In this document: positions 14,338 to 22,891 of the stretch, in pieces | How positions within the stretch are numbered: the first letter of the stretch is position 1 | Layout of the letters: each line of letters starts with the position of its first letter | IMG/VR virus record: IMGVR_UViG_3300023179_005725 | Coordinates: 1-38,394 of that record | Source: a virus | Direction: 5' to 3' (one strand) | Length of the DNA: 38,394 nucleotides | The notes under the pieces: generated by a model | What the model was told of the DNA's origin: nothing | Database searches by the model: none | The model's input: only the letters and a program-made list of their open reading frames with translations | Translations under genes and position numbers: made by a program

Positions 14338-14936
14338 CCGACGATGCCGTCCTTCTTGACGTCGAGCTTCTCGCCCGTGATCAAGATCAGCGGGCCGTCC
14401 TTGTTCGTGTAAATGAACAGGAACGGCTGATCCTTGCCCTTGCCGACCTGCGACCAGAGCATCTTGGACGCGCCGACGTACCCGTGCCGGATGACGATCG
14501 CGACGCAGCCCGCGTCCGGATCGTCGCGCTCGTCACCGAAGTTCGGCTCGTACTCGTCTCCGCCCGTGTGCAGCTTGAGGTTCGCTTCCTCGAAGAATCC
14601 CAGCGTCGCGAAGTGCTGCGGCATCGGGCACGACGAGAAGTCGACCACAGGCCCGATCACCGAAAGGTCTTCGCTCGTGTCCCAGTCCTTGAGAAGACCC
14701 GGCTGTACGAAGGCGCGGTTCCGGCTCTCTGCCAGATGCTTGTACAGTTCGTAATCGCCCTTGTCCTTCCACTTGTCAGACGCGTAAGCGACGGCGAGCG
14801 AGTCTCCGACGTTCTGCCAGTGCGTGGGCCAGCCGAACTCGTATTCGGTGCGCCGCCGCACCGGCCGGTCGTTGAACACCTCCACGTACCTACGAGCGAC
14901 GTCTTCTGCGTCGTACGTCCGGATGCGCTTGCTCAT
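14334..14936 (-). CDS. Hypothetical soluble protein
   Basis: 200 residues from the ATG at 14934-14936, which overlaps the upstream stop as ATGA; the longer reading frame extends into the neighbour. No membrane segment, one of the few such proteins here. It is charged and aromatic-rich (YDAEDVARRYVEVFNDRP, EFGWPTHWQNVGDS, YELYKHLAESRNR), with a C-terminal beta-rich part (CVAIVIRHGYVG, FLFIYTNKDGPLILITGEKL). No catalytic pattern I can name. It sits between two membrane-protein genes and is translationally coupled to both. Confidence 0.7.
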   Translation of the reverse strand: MSKRIRTYDAEDVARRYVEVFNDRPVRRRTEYEFGWPTHWQNVGDSLAVAYASDKWKDKGDYELYKHLAESRNRAFVQPGLLKDWDTSEDLSVIGPVVDFSSCPMPQHFATLGFFEEANLKLHTGGDEYEPNFGDERDDPDAGCVAIVIRHGYVGASKMLWSQVGKGKDQPFLFIYTNKDGPLILITGEKLDVKKDGIVG

Positions 14937-15370
14937 GATGATGCCTGCTTGCTTGCCCACGTGCCCAGCGCGAAACCTACGACCGCGCCATAAGCGCCTG
15001 CACCTGCACTCGTCTGACGAGGGGTCGCGCCGCTTCTGTAGCTATACCAGGATGCCGATACTGCGCCCACCAGGGCCCCCGCGACGCCGGCCAGCAGGAA
15101 CGTGCCGATGGGAGCCCCCGGACCCACGATCGCGCCGAGCCCGGACACGCCTGCGGGCCGCGACGCGAGCACCCCCCTGGCGTTCCACCCCTGACCGACG
15201 AGCTTCGCATCGGAAGGAAGAGGTCGCGCGGCATCCATCGCCGCTACGCCGATCTTGCCGGCATCGGACGGCAGCCCCGGCACAGGCAGATCCGCGTTCA
15301 CCGCTACGCCCTTGGCGGACTCGTAGTAGTGGTACAGCCCCTCTTCAGGCACGAACACCGAGTACATCAT
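14933..15370 (-). CDS. Gly/Ala-rich membrane protein
   Basis: 145 residues from the first of two ATG codons at 15368-15370, overlapping the upstream stop. The N-terminal half is soluble (VFVPEEGLYHYYESAKG; PGLPSDAGKIGVAAMDAARPLPSDAKLVGQGW). The C-terminal half has two spans, GPGAPIGTFLLAGVAGALVGAVSASWYS and AGAYGAVVGFALGTWA, with glycine-zipper spacing, and ends in a short polar tail. A virion-membrane protein by context; function unknown. Confidence 0.7.
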   Translation of the reverse strand: MMYSVFVPEEGLYHYYESAKGVAVNADLPVPGLPSDAGKIGVAAMDAARPLPSDAKLVGQGWNARGVLASRPAGVSGLGAIVGPGAPIGTFLLAGVAGALVGAVSASWYSYRSGATPRQTSAGAGAYGAVVGFALGTWASKQASS

Positions 15371-15765
15371 GGCTGCTTCTTGATCCTGCTGGAAAGTAGC
15401 GCCGTCACCGCGATCAGCGCGACCGCTCCGACCCACTTCATCTCATCCGTCAGCCACGCAGGCGGAGGCGCCGCTCCGCCGTTCGAGGTGTCGTGACCGA
15501 TCAGTTCGGCCTTGGTCACTGCCGCCTGCGGCATCTCCACGCCTGGAACGGCGAACGTGCCGGCAGCCCTGATCGTGTGCCCATCGAAGGAAACCGGCTC
15601 TATCGAACGCACCCGGACTACGGCCTGCATCTCGGTTCCGACCGGCCGAGTGATGCTGACGACGTCCACCGGGAACTCCGACGCCAACGCGCCGGGGACC
15701 CAGGTCGCGTCCGAGGCGACGTCCTTGCCCGAAAGCGTCAACCGGAGGATGTCGCCTCGGGCCAT
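15367..15765 (-). CDS. Tail-anchored protein with small beta domain
   Basis: 132 residues, ATG at 15763-15765, nine bases after the upstream stop. Residues 1-85 alternate strands (DILRLTLSGKDV, VDVVSITRPVGTEMQAVVRVRSIEPVSFDGHTIRAAGTFAV), a likely beta-barrel or sandwich. A short linker follows, then a C-terminal span (KWVGAVALIAVTALLSS) with the basic tail RIKKQP. Same topology as its neighbours; probably one of a set of membrane-tethered virion proteins. Confidence 0.7.
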   Translation of the reverse strand: MARGDILRLTLSGKDVASDATWVPGALASEFPVDVVSITRPVGTEMQAVVRVRSIEPVSFDGHTIRAAGTFAVPGVEMPQAAVTKAELIGHDTSNGGAAPPPAWLTDEMKWVGAVALIAVTALLSSRIKKQP

Positions 15766-15774
15766 CGACGAACC

Positions 15775-16566
15775 TTACTCCTGACGGTTGCGAGCCGCGA
15801 CGGCGAGCAGCCCCACGGCGGTCGCGAGCAGCGTCGCTCCGACGACAACGCTGGCGAGGTTCGTCTTGGGCTTGCAGTTCGGAGGAGTACCGGTCGTTCC
15901 CTCGGGACACGACTTCGGCCCGATCGGCGCACAGTTCGGCGGCTTGCCAGTCTGCCCCGGCGGACACACCGCGGGAGCAGGTCCGCCCTGACCGTACCAG
16001 ATGCGATCCTTCAACTTCTTGTACTCGGCCGCATCACGCATCGCAGGCGCGGAAGCCGTCTCGGCGGCCAATGCGTCGAGCACCTGCCAGCTGAAAGGCT
16101 CAGTGAAACCACGCAGCTTAGCATAGCTCTTGATGGCTCTATCGCTGCGTGAACCCCAGACGCCGTCAACATCGCGCGTCTTGTCCAACCCGTAGTTGGA
16201 CGGGTCTAGCTGGCCGGTGGATCGGTTGACGATGGACAACTGCATCTGCTCGCGCTCACCGAACCGAATCGTACCAGGGCACCCCCAGACCCCGCCGGTA
16301 AGTACAGGACTCTTCCCCCCAGGGCAGTCGAACACCTTGGGCGGGCACTCCCAGGTCTGCGTCTCCGCGTTGAAATCCGGGTTCGCGCCGTCCGGGCACT
16401 GGATCGGGGAGGGGGGAGGCGGCGGCCCGGCATCCTCTCCCAGGCTCGCGAACGCATACGGGCTGTAGGCGCGCTCCATCGCTCCGAACGGCTCGTAGCC
16501 GAACAGCGACGCCTTCTGCATGCGCGCCACGAACCCGGTCTGCCCGAAACCAACGATCTTCGCCAT
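15775..16566 (-). CDS. Cys/Pro-rich tail-anchored protein with peptidoglycan-binding-like domain
   Basis: 263 residues, ATG at 16564-16566 with GAGGAG close upstream. Segments in order: polar N-terminus, Pro-rich run (48-53), Cys-containing Pro/Gly repeats (QCPDGANPDFNAETQTWECPPK; DCPGGKSPV), and a helical module with DVDGVWGSRSDRAIKSYAKLRGF. That string closely follows the PG_binding_1 pattern VDGxxGxxTxxAVxxFQ. A second Cys-Pro-Gly repeat block follows (VCPPGQTGKPPNCAP; SCPEGTTGTPPNCKP), and the C-terminus is a membrane span (SVVVGATLLATAVGLLAVAA) plus RNRQE. The repeats resemble disulphide-rich spacers. Likely a membrane-anchored, cell-wall-contacting virion protein (inference). Confidence 0.72.
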   Translation of the reverse strand: MAKIVGFGQTGFVARMQKASLFGYEPFGAMERAYSPYAFASLGEDAGPPPPPSPIQCPDGANPDFNAETQTWECPPKVFDCPGGKSPVLTGGVWGCPGTIRFGEREQMQLSIVNRSTGQLDPSNYGLDKTRDVDGVWGSRSDRAIKSYAKLRGFTEPFSWQVLDALAAETASAPAMRDAAEYKKLKDRIWYGQGGPAPAVCPPGQTGKPPNCAPIGPKSCPEGTTGTPPNCKPKTNLASVVVGATLLATAVGLLAVAARNRQE

Positions 16567-16574
16567 GATCTCCT

Positions 16575-16841
16575 CTACTTCTGCGCCTTCTGCCAGAGCG
16601 ACGCGAGCGCCATCGCCAGGATACCTGGCTGTCCGAGAACCGTCCCGACCACGAACCCCGCCGCGCCCCAGACGCCCTCTCGGCCACGCGGCGCAACTGC
16701 GGCGCCGAGCAGCACGCCGAACGCGCCACGCATCATCATCGTGGTGGCAAGCTCACCCGATCCGATCGTATCGCCGCCCGGAGGCACGTCGAGCCCGATG
16801 CCCTGAGAGCGCACGGTGGGGACGAAGTACGACATGCTCAT
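16575..16841 (-). CDS. Small Gly-rich membrane protein
   Basis: 88 residues; ATGA overlap with the upstream stop. A polar N-terminal 30 residues precede two hydrophobic helices: TTMMMRGAFGVLLGAAVA and VWGAAGFVVGTVLGQPGILAMALASLW, ending in a basic QKAQK. It is reminiscent in pattern of the 8853 and 12273 pair but too diverged to be called a paralogue. Function unknown. Confidence 0.7.
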   Translation of the reverse strand: MSMSYFVPTVRSQGIGLDVPPGGDTIGSGELATTMMMRGAFGVLLGAAVAPRGREGVWGAAGFVVGTVLGQPGILAMALASLWQKAQK

Positions 16842-17167
16842 CGCTTCGTGAGAGACGTCAACACGAACCCGATGGCGCCAGTGGCCGCGCCCGCAGCGAG
16901 CCCAGCGACAACCGGGCTCTGCCCACGAAGACGTCTGCCCGTCATGCCACCAGCGAAGTACCCGACCGTCCCACCGATGACCGCCATGATCGCCAGCGGC
17001 GCGAAGCTGATGCCATTCATGCCGAGGGTAGCGCCGATGCCGTCCGGACCCGCGCCGATTCCATCAGGACTGGCTCCGAATCCGGCCATGCCTGCACGCC
17101 GACCGGAGCAGCCGCAGGAGCCAGAGAGACCTTCGAGAGAGCCGAACCCGATCAGATTGTTGCTCAT
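16838..17167 (-). CDS. Gly-rich two-span membrane protein
   Basis: 109 residues from the ATG at 17165-17167, with GAGGGG upstream; the longer frame reads into the neighbour. The N-terminal third is Gly/Ser-rich with a Cys pair (GSCGCSG) and a short DGIGAGPDGIGA repeat. Two spans follow: ISFAPLAIMAVIGGTVGYFAGG and VVAGLAAGAATGAIGFVLTSL, separated by a basic loop (TGRRLRGQS) and ending in TKR. A membrane protein of unknown function. Confidence 0.7.
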   Translation of the reverse strand: MSNNLIGFGSLEGLSGSCGCSGRRAGMAGFGASPDGIGAGPDGIGATLGMNGISFAPLAIMAVIGGTVGYFAGGMTGRRLRGQSPVVAGLAAGAATGAIGFVLTSLTKR

Positions 17168-17174
17168 GGACCCC

Positions 17175-17558
17175 TCATCGTGACGAGTAGGCAGCGAGGA
17201 GCGCAGCGGCGGCTGCGACAGGAACGAGCGCACTGGCCACACCGGCAACACGACCGACGTTTTCGTTGCTCGCACCCTTCTTGAGTGACGAGTAGGCCAG
17301 CGCAGCAACGGCGCCGACCGTGCCACAGATCAGGATGTCGCCGACCAGCCGATACTCCGCGAGAAACGGCGTGCTGGCCCCGAGCCCGGAGTAGGGCGAC
17401 CGCGCGTACGGACGAGCCGAGAACGGCATCCCGAAGCGGGGCGTCGTGAAGATCGGCCCGTGGTAGCGGGTCGGCCACGGGTGCTCGATCGGGATCTGGG
17501 GGTTCGGAACCCCGCCGTACGTATCGCCGAAGATGCTCTGGCGGTCGGACGAGATCAT
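17175..17558 (-). CDS. Membrane protein with aromatic/proline-rich N-terminus
   Basis: 127 residues from the ATG at 17556-17558, seven bases after the upstream stop. The first 65 residues are Pro- and aromatic-rich (QIPIEHPWPTRYHGPIF, FGMPFSARPYARSPYSG) and lack regular structure. Two spans follow: LVGDILICGTVGAVAALAYSSL and VGRVAGVASALVPVAAAAALLAAYSSR, joined by a basic polar loop. Likely a virion-membrane component. Confidence 0.7.
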   Translation of the reverse strand: MISSDRQSIFGDTYGGVPNPQIPIEHPWPTRYHGPIFTTPRFGMPFSARPYARSPYSGLGASTPFLAEYRLVGDILICGTVGAVAALAYSSLKKGASNENVGRVAGVASALVPVAAAAALLAAYSSR

Positions 17559-17565
17559 GCGCGCC

Positions 17566-18414
17566 TCACTTCTTGTCGAGGACGTACTTCTTGAAGAGAG
17601 CCGCCGACGCGCCGAGCGCGATGCCGCCGAATACGTAGCCCCACAGCCCGGGCGGCGACCCCGCCTCACCGAACCCGCTCACCGGAGCCGCACGGCGGAC
17701 CATGCCGGGCGGCAACGGCCGAGCGAACAGGTTGCGCTGCGCGTCGGGGTTGAACGGGCGTCCGGTCACGCGCGGGAACGCAGGCGCGAGCGTCGTCGCC
17801 CGCGCGGTCGGCTCCCGCAGGAGCGGCCCGACGGGGCGCTTGGCAACCGACCCGACCGGAACCGGACGCATCGGAGCCGCGTCAGCCGTCGGCACCTTCT
17901 TCACAGCAGCCGGGCGAGGCACACCGACCGCACGCGCGCCGCCGCCAACAGGCAGACGAGGCGCGAGCGGCTTCGACGTGCCGCCGCCGATCAGACGGCC
18001 TCCCCAGGTCATCCCTCCGCCGGGGATCGAGATCACTTCCGCGCCGCTCGGGATGCTCTCGATCTCCTTCGAGGGCACGAACGGCAGTTCGCGCGCGAGG
18101 TATCCCGGCAGGTTCGGATGGTCCGCGAACACCCCGAGGTTCGCGTGCACGGTGTTCGCGTGCCCCGGCATGTCGAAGACGCCGCTACCTACGACGTCGT
18201 CCTGCTTCTCCAACGTTTCGGCACTGCGATTGTCGTAGTCCGAGTCGCCCGCCCAGCCCTCGGTGTGCCCGAGACCTGCGAGACTGCGTCCGTGTTGCAT
18301 CATAAGCCTCTCGCGATCTGCGGGATTGATCTGGCCCAGCAGCCCGCCGTCAGGATTGTGCGAATCCTGCGGTACGTAGCCAGGCCACGGCTGGTTCGAG
18401 TGCCTCGGGTACAT
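17566..18414 (-). CDS. Tail-anchored, Pro-rich structural-type protein
   Basis: 282 residues, ATG at 18412-18414 with GAGAAG just upstream. The N-terminal 130 residues are polar and His-rich (GHTEGWAGDSDYDN, MPGHANTVHANLGVFADHPNLPGY). The middle (150-235) is low complexity, Pro/Arg/Ala-rich (GGARAVGVPRPAAVKKVP). The C-terminus has a span (GLWGYVFGGIALGASAALF) and the basic tail KKYVLDKK. It is third in a run of three similarly built proteins (19235, 18430, 17566). Function unknown; a virion role is inferred from layout. Confidence 0.7.
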   Translation of the reverse strand: MYPRHSNQPWPGYVPQDSHNPDGGLLGQINPADRERLMMQHGRSLAGLGHTEGWAGDSDYDNRSAETLEKQDDVVGSGVFDMPGHANTVHANLGVFADHPNLPGYLARELPFVPSKEIESIPSGAEVISIPGGGMTWGGRLIGGGTSKPLAPRLPVGGGARAVGVPRPAAVKKVPTADAAPMRPVPVGSVAKRPVGPLLREPTARATTLAPAFPRVTGRPFNPDAQRNLFARPLPPGMVRRAAPVSGFGEAGSPPGLWGYVFGGIALGASAALFKKYVLDKK

Positions 18415-18429
18415 GCTTCTCGACTTCGC

Positions 18430-19218
18430 TCACTTCTTCCGGAGCTTCATCGCGACCGCGCCGACCGCGCCAATGGCGACGACGCCGATCAGCACCTTGG
18501 TCATCGTCGACATGCCGCCACCGCCCTCCGCCGACTGCTGCGCGGACTGCTGCGCGGAGAGCTTCCACCCAGCGGGCGGGGCCGCCGATCCGGCAGCGAT
18601 CGCGCGCGCGTAGGCGCTCGGGCTGGACTCCGCAGCGCCCTTGCCAGCGGCCTTCTGCGTAGCTCCCCAGGCACGCCAGGCGTTGAACCACTCGGTTCCA
18701 GCGCCATTGTCGCATGACTTGCCCGCGGCGTCGAAGATGGCGCGCTCGGCGTCCGAGATCTTGCCGAGAAGCGCACCAGCGCACGGCGCATCGCCAGCGA
18801 ATCCCTCCATCGCGCGCGGAACGCCGAACGAGCCGCGACCGAAGCGCGCACGCCCCTGCGCCGGGACCGGCTCACCGTGGACCGTACCGAAGATGTCGAC
18901 CCAGCCCTCGGTCTTCGCGAGCGCAGGCTGCTGGGGCACGATCTTGTCGCGGTACGGGATCTCGTGCACCGTCACGACCTCCGGGTCGCCCTCCGTCACG
19001 GGACCGCCGAAGATGTTCTCGGAGATCACGCGGCCAGGGTTAGTCTGCACGGCCGGAAGCGCGCGCACCACCCGCTCGTCGACAGGAAGCTGCCCCTGGA
19101 GCGGATACGGCGCAGGCCACACCGGCTTCGTCTCCGCGAGCACGAGACCAGGGTGAGCCGCGGACGGCGGCATGACGCCAACGCGTCGAACGGGAGCGGT
19201 GCGGTACGTCGGGATCAT
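18430..19218 (-). CDS. Tail-anchored protein, paralogue of the 19235 product
   Basis: 262 residues from the ATG at 19216-19218 with AAGGAAG upstream. Residues about 35-110 share with the next gene upstream the strings GRVISENIFGGPVTEGDP, EIPYRDKIV and GWVDIFGTVHGEPVP. An added middle domain (120-215) has two Cys (APCAGALLG, KSCDNGAG) and a WFNAWRAWG helix, then repeated AQQSAQQSA, and a C-terminal span (KVLIGVVAIGAVGAVAM) with KLRKK. The paralogy with 19235 is seen directly in the translation. The shared IFGGPVT domain is not one I can name. Confidence 0.75.
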   Translation of the reverse strand: MIPTYRTAPVRRVGVMPPSAAHPGLVLAETKPVWPAPYPLQGQLPVDERVVRALPAVQTNPGRVISENIFGGPVTEGDPEVVTVHEIPYRDKIVPQQPALAKTEGWVDIFGTVHGEPVPAQGRARFGRGSFGVPRAMEGFAGDAPCAGALLGKISDAERAIFDAAGKSCDNGAGTEWFNAWRAWGATQKAAGKGAAESSPSAYARAIAAGSAAPPAGWKLSAQQSAQQSAEGGGGMSTMTKVLIGVVAIGAVGAVAMKLRKK

Positions 19219-19234
19219 CGGGACGTTCTTCCTT

Positions 19235-19795
19235 TCACTTCTTGCGGGTGCCGAAGTAGACCAAAGCGACGACTGCCGCGACGGCAACCGCAGGCTTCCA
19301 CGGGAACTGCGCGAGAGACGGCGGCTCGCCCAGGCTCACGCGCGTGCCGAACGCGCCGCCTCGGTTGCGCCGACTGACCTGCGCGGACTCGGGCACGCGC
19401 GCGCCGTGGTTCGCGCCGAAGATGTCCGTCCATCCCTCGTCCGAAGGCAGCCCCTTCGGGTAAGAGGTGACCACCTTGTCGGTGTACGGGCTGACGGTGA
19501 GCGTCGTGACGGCCGGGTCTCCCACCGTCACGGGACCGCCGAAGATCGACTCCGAGACGATGCGACCCGCGTTGAAGTCGCGCACGCCGACGTTGAGCGG
19601 AGCTTTCGCGGTGGTCGGAATCACGGCCGTGCTCGTCGGCGCGGGCCAGCCCGGCTTGACCGTCGCGAGCACGATCCCAGGCCGAGCAGGCTTCTGCACC
19701 GACGTGCCCACGATGCTCACCGGGCCGACAGGGCGCGGAGCGAACTGACGGGCCGGAGGAGCTACGGGAGCAACGGGGAAGATCGGCATCGGCAT
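19235..19795 (-). CDS. Tail-anchored protein with IFGGPVT domain
   Basis: 186 residues from the ATG at 19793-19795 with GAAGGAA upstream; the long in-frame extension overlaps the transglutaminase-like gene and is rejected. A Pro-rich N-terminus (1-40) is followed by the paralogous core GRIVSESIFGGPVTVGDP ... SPYTDKVV ... GWTDIFGANHG, then a C-terminal span (PAVAVAAVVALVYFG) with TRKK. It is the shorter member of a duplicated pair with 18430, lacking that protein's Cys-containing middle domain. Confidence 0.75.
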   Translation of the reverse strand: MPMPIFPVAPVAPPARQFAPRPVGPVSIVGTSVQKPARPGIVLATVKPGWPAPTSTAVIPTTAKAPLNVGVRDFNAGRIVSESIFGGPVTVGDPAVTTLTVSPYTDKVVTSYPKGLPSDEGWTDIFGANHGARVPESAQVSRRNRGGAFGTRVSLGEPPSLAQFPWKPAVAVAAVVALVYFGTRKK

Positions 19796-19809
19796 GGTTG
19801 GGTTCCTTC

Positions 19810-20406
19810 TCAGTCCAGACTCAGCACCATCAGTTCTTTCGCGCGCTGCGCGGCCTCGCGCTCGCGAGGACCGGCGACTCCGTCGAGCCAGATCCACCGG
19901 CTCGTCTTCGGCTCCTTCACGCGGACGCCGACATGAGACAACACTTTCGGCTCGAAGCCAAGCGCAACCAGTTCTACCTCCCGACCGATCTGGAGGCACA
20001 TGGTCGCCGCCATGCACGCGATGTCGTCGCAGTCGACCACCGTGCAGCCTCGCTCGCGGATCTCCTCGACCATGCGCCGAGGCGTCTTCACGAGTTCGAC
20101 GTGCCTGGGGTCGTTCGAGTACCGGAACAGCGGCGTGCCCGCGCGCCACGGACTCTGCTGCACGAAGCAGTTGCGGACGGCAAGGATCTCCCCGAGGTAG
20201 TCCTTCGGGTGAACATCCTGCACTACGTACTCGGTGAACCAACGACAGAGCATGTGCTTCTCGCCGTTTTCACCGAGCGCGTGTGCGGCCATGACCTCCA
20301 AGGTGTCCTTCGGACCCTTGTACTCCCGCACGGCGGCGCGAGGCTCAACGCCGAGGAACGGCGTCGGGCTTACGTGCGCTCCAGCGGTGAGGGTTCTGTA
20401 GGCCAT
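19810..20406 (-). CDS. Transglutaminase-like (papain-fold) protein
   Basis: 198 residues from the ATG at 20404-20406; a TTG 16 codons upstream lies inside a hairpin and is unlikely. The core follows the transglutaminase-like pattern: a lead-in with RNCFVQ, GTPLFRYSNDPRHVEL, then ERGCTVVDCDDIACMAATMCLQIG (Cys before an acidic pair, start of the core helix), then VLSHVGVRV with the catalytic-type His and WIWLDGV with the Asp. Cys, His and Asp appear in the order of the family. Members act as proteases, amidases or cross-linkers; here virion-protein processing or peptidoglycan attack are both possible. It lies between the coiled-coil protein and the tail-anchored set. Confidence 0.78.
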   Translation of the reverse strand: MAYRTLTAGAHVSPTPFLGVEPRAAVREYKGPKDTLEVMAAHALGENGEKHMLCRWFTEYVVQDVHPKDYLGEILAVRNCFVQQSPWRAGTPLFRYSNDPRHVELVKTPRRMVEEIRERGCTVVDCDDIACMAATMCLQIGREVELVALGFEPKVLSHVGVRVKEPKTSRWIWLDGVAGPREREAAQRAKELMVLSLD

Positions 20407-20426
20407 CTTCGCTTGCCGAAACTGAA

Positions 20427-20465
20427 CGGCCCGCTCGTCGGAGTGTAGCTCCAACGAACGGGCCG
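20427..20465 (-). terminator. Strong hairpin between the coiled-coil and transglutaminase-like genes
   Basis: A 16-base stem (20427-20442 with 20450-20465, two G-T pairs) with a 7-base loop lies 30 bases after the stop of the 20495 gene. On the minus strand it is followed by TTCAGTTTCGG, only a weak T tract. It may attenuate rather than end transcription before the 19810 gene. A GTATCTAC palindrome (20478-20485) precedes it. Confidence 0.5.
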
Positions 20466-20494
20466 CTGCAAGCCCTAGTATCTACAGAACGAGG

Positions 20495-22891
20495 CTAGGA
20501 GGCCAGCTGCTGGCTGGCTGCCGCCCACAACTCCTGTACGTACCGCTGGCCGTCACGGGTGACGATCGCCGTGCTCGACCCCTGCTCCTGCGCCTGGACG
20601 CTCGCGACGAGCGCATCGGGCGTGAACATGCCGAGCAGCGCCACCGCGTTCTGCTTGCCGACCTTGTCGATGAACCCACGGGCGAACATGCCCGGAGGCA
20701 CGACGCCACCGCGGATCGCGATCTCCAGTTCCTGGAGGAACTGCGCGAAGTGCTCGGGCTTCACGTCGACCGACTGCGCGGGAGCCGAAGCGGGCGCGGG
20801 AGCCGGGTTCGGCGCGAACAGGTCCGGCCCACTGAAGCCTTGCGGCTCCGACGGTGCAGTCGGGAACGGCAACGGCGCGGTCGGCATCGGAGCCGGGCGA
20901 GGGGCGGGGGGCGGAGCAGGCTGCTGCGCCCACGGCGGCGCGAACCCCGCAGGCGGCGGAGCCATCGGTGCCGGACGCTGCGGCTGCATGACGGGCTGCT
21001 GGCTCGGGAACGCCTGGACGAACGACGGGCGCTGCATCTGCGGCGGAGGCTGCTGCTGCGGCGGAGGCCATCCCGCAGCCTGGGGCGGCGGCAGCATGCG
21101 CGGCGGAGCCGCACCCATCGGGAGCATCATCGGCCCAGGCGGCCCGGGGGGCATGCCCGGAGGCCCGCCTGCTGCGCCCGCCTGCTGCCGACTGGAGATC
21201 ACATCGCGCGTTATCTCCGGCAGCTTGTCGACGAGGCTCATGCCTGCCTTGGCCAGGGTCTTGCGCCAGTCGAACTCGCCCTCTTCGCTCGGGGTCGCGC
21301 CCTCTTCCTTCGGTCCCCAGCCCACGAGCGAGACGATGTTCTTCGCCTCCTCGATCGCCTGGGCGGGTTCCTTGTGGCTGGCGGCCCGAAGATCCTGCGA
21401 TTCCCGCTCCGCCGCGTCGGCGCGCGCGGTCTGGCGCTGGATCTCGTCGCGGAGCCGCTGCATCTCGGCGTTGACGTTCTCGATGCGAAGCGACGCCGTG
21501 TCGCGCGCGACCGACGCCTGCATCTCGAACTGGCTACGAACGGACACGATCTCGCGCTCGCGCGACTCCTTGATGGACGCGATCTCGCGCTCCTTCGCGT
21601 CCTTCAGCGCCGAGATCTCGCGCTCCGACTGCGACTGGATGTCGCGGATCCGGCTCTCCAGCGTCTCCTTCAGCTGGGAGAGACGAGACTCGTACGTCTC
21701 GCGCATCGTCGTTCGCTCGCGCTCGGCGTCCTTCTGCGACTGACCCTCGCGGCGCTCCATGTCGCGGACCAGAAGATCGCGCTCTTTCGACGCTGCCGAC
21801 TCGACGCGGCGAAGCTCTTCGGTGTGCGAGTTCGTCAGGCGCGTGAGATCGTCGCGGTGCTGCTGCGACACCTTGTCGATCTGCGATGCGCGCTCCTCCT
21901 GGATGCGCCGCACCTCGCGCTCGTGATCCGCCTTGAGCGCGGCGATCTTCTCCGTCTCGCTCTCGCGAGCGCGCCGGTCCGCGTCATGCTGCACCTGCAC
22001 CAGCTGCGTGCGGAGCTTGTCCGCCTCGTCGCGGACCTTGAAGTAGTCGTCGCGCAGCTGCTGGTTCTGGTTGCGAAGCAGTTCGACCTGCTGCTGCGCG
22101 AGGCTCTTGACCTCGTTGATCGAACGCTCGTTCTGCTCGCGGACGGCGACGAGGAACTTCTCGGGCGTGCGCGCAGCTTCCGCAGCCACGCTCCTCGCCT
22201 CGTCGATGTACCTCCGGCGCTCCTCGGCCTCCGAGCGGACGCGCTCGCTCTCGGCTTCGATCCTCGCCTTCTCGACTTCGGGGTGCGACGTGGCGAACTG
22301 CTGCGGGTGCTGCACCATTGATTCCTCTCTCGACTCTGCTGGTAGGTACGTGAGCTTCGGAGGGCCGGGGATCGACACCTCGACCTTCTTGAGCAGCCGC
22401 ACGACGCGGTTGCCGAGGGAGTCGACGCGCTGCGCGGCGCTCGGCGGACCGATCACCGACACGTCGTAGCGCTGCCCGCCGAAGCGCGCGGCGAACTCCG
22501 TCATGGAGATCGGCATGTCGAGGTCCATGATGAACCCAGCGACGCGGACCGCGCCCGACGGGCCGTGGAAGTGCGTCGGCGCCTTGCGCTCGATCCGGAG
22601 CTTGTAGTCGCCGTCTCCCACAGGGAACAGCGCGTATAGATCCTCCAGCGTCTTCGGGTCCGCCGACAGATGCAGCGGGATCGTCGGCTCCGGCGACGGC
22701 GCGGCCGTGGCCGCGCGCGTCACCGTGCCTCCCGGGATCGCATACCCCCGCTTCGGCTGCACAGCAGGCGCGTACGTCTGCTGAACCGCTGGTACATCCG
22801 GCGGGGAAAACGACTCGGCAGCTTCGAGGCGACGTAGCTCCTCCTGAGCTTCGCGCATCGCCTCGTCGTCAACGTCGAACGACTGCGTCAC
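20495..22891 (-). CDS. Large coiled-coil and proline-rich structural-type protein
   Basis: 798 residues from a GTG at 22889-22891 overlapping the upstream stop (GTGA). Domains: acidic helical start (1-30), a folded region with beta content (75-185, including DYKLRIERKAPTHFHGPSG and GFIMDLDMPISMTEF), and a very long charged coiled coil (about 195-510), rich in repeated RE/EREI strings such as AKEREIASIKESREREIVSV. A Pro/Gln/Met-rich disordered stretch (560-700) and a helical C-terminal domain (HFAQFLQELEIAIRGGVVPPGMFARGFIDK, 710-798) follow. No membrane segment. The rod could be a scaffold, an internal core or a vertex/packaging component. Tape-measure identity is unsupported because no tail genes are present. 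Confidence 0.8.
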   Translation of the reverse strand: MTQSFDVDDEAMREAQEELRRLEAAESFSPPDVPAVQQTYAPAVQPKRGYAIPGGTVTRAATAAPSPEPTIPLHLSADPKTLEDLYALFPVGDGDYKLRIERKAPTHFHGPSGAVRVAGFIMDLDMPISMTEFAARFGGQRYDVSVIGPPSAAQRVDSLGNRVVRLLKKVEVSIPGPPKLTYLPAESREESMVQHPQQFATSHPEVEKARIEAESERVRSEAEERRRYIDEARSVAAEAARTPEKFLVAVREQNERSINEVKSLAQQQVELLRNQNQQLRDDYFKVRDEADKLRTQLVQVQHDADRRARESETEKIAALKADHEREVRRIQEERASQIDKVSQQHRDDLTRLTNSHTEELRRVESAASKERDLLVRDMERREGQSQKDAERERTTMRETYESRLSQLKETLESRIRDIQSQSEREISALKDAKEREIASIKESREREIVSVRSQFEMQASVARDTASLRIENVNAEMQRLRDEIQRQTARADAAERESQDLRAASHKEPAQAIEEAKNIVSLVGWGPKEEGATPSEEGEFDWRKTLAKAGMSLVDKLPEITRDVISSRQQAGAAGGPPGMPPGPPGPMMLPMGAAPPRMLPPPQAAGWPPPQQQPPPQMQRPSFVQAFPSQQPVMQPQRPAPMAPPPAGFAPPWAQQPAPPPAPRPAPMPTAPLPFPTAPSEPQGFSGPDLFAPNPAPAPASAPAQSVDVKPEHFAQFLQELEIAIRGGVVPPGMFARGFIDKVGKQNAVALLGMFTPDALVASVQAQEQGSSTAIVTRDGQRYVQELWAAASQQLAS

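Noticed and set aside
20750-22321. 523-codon plus-strand frame opposite the coiled-coil gene
   Set aside because: Leu/Arg-rich mirror of the Glu/Arg coiled-coil codons on the other strand.
20495-22891. Tape-measure protein
   Set aside because: Long coiled coil and size fit superficially, but no tail genes are nearby and the Pro-rich C-terminal half is atypical.
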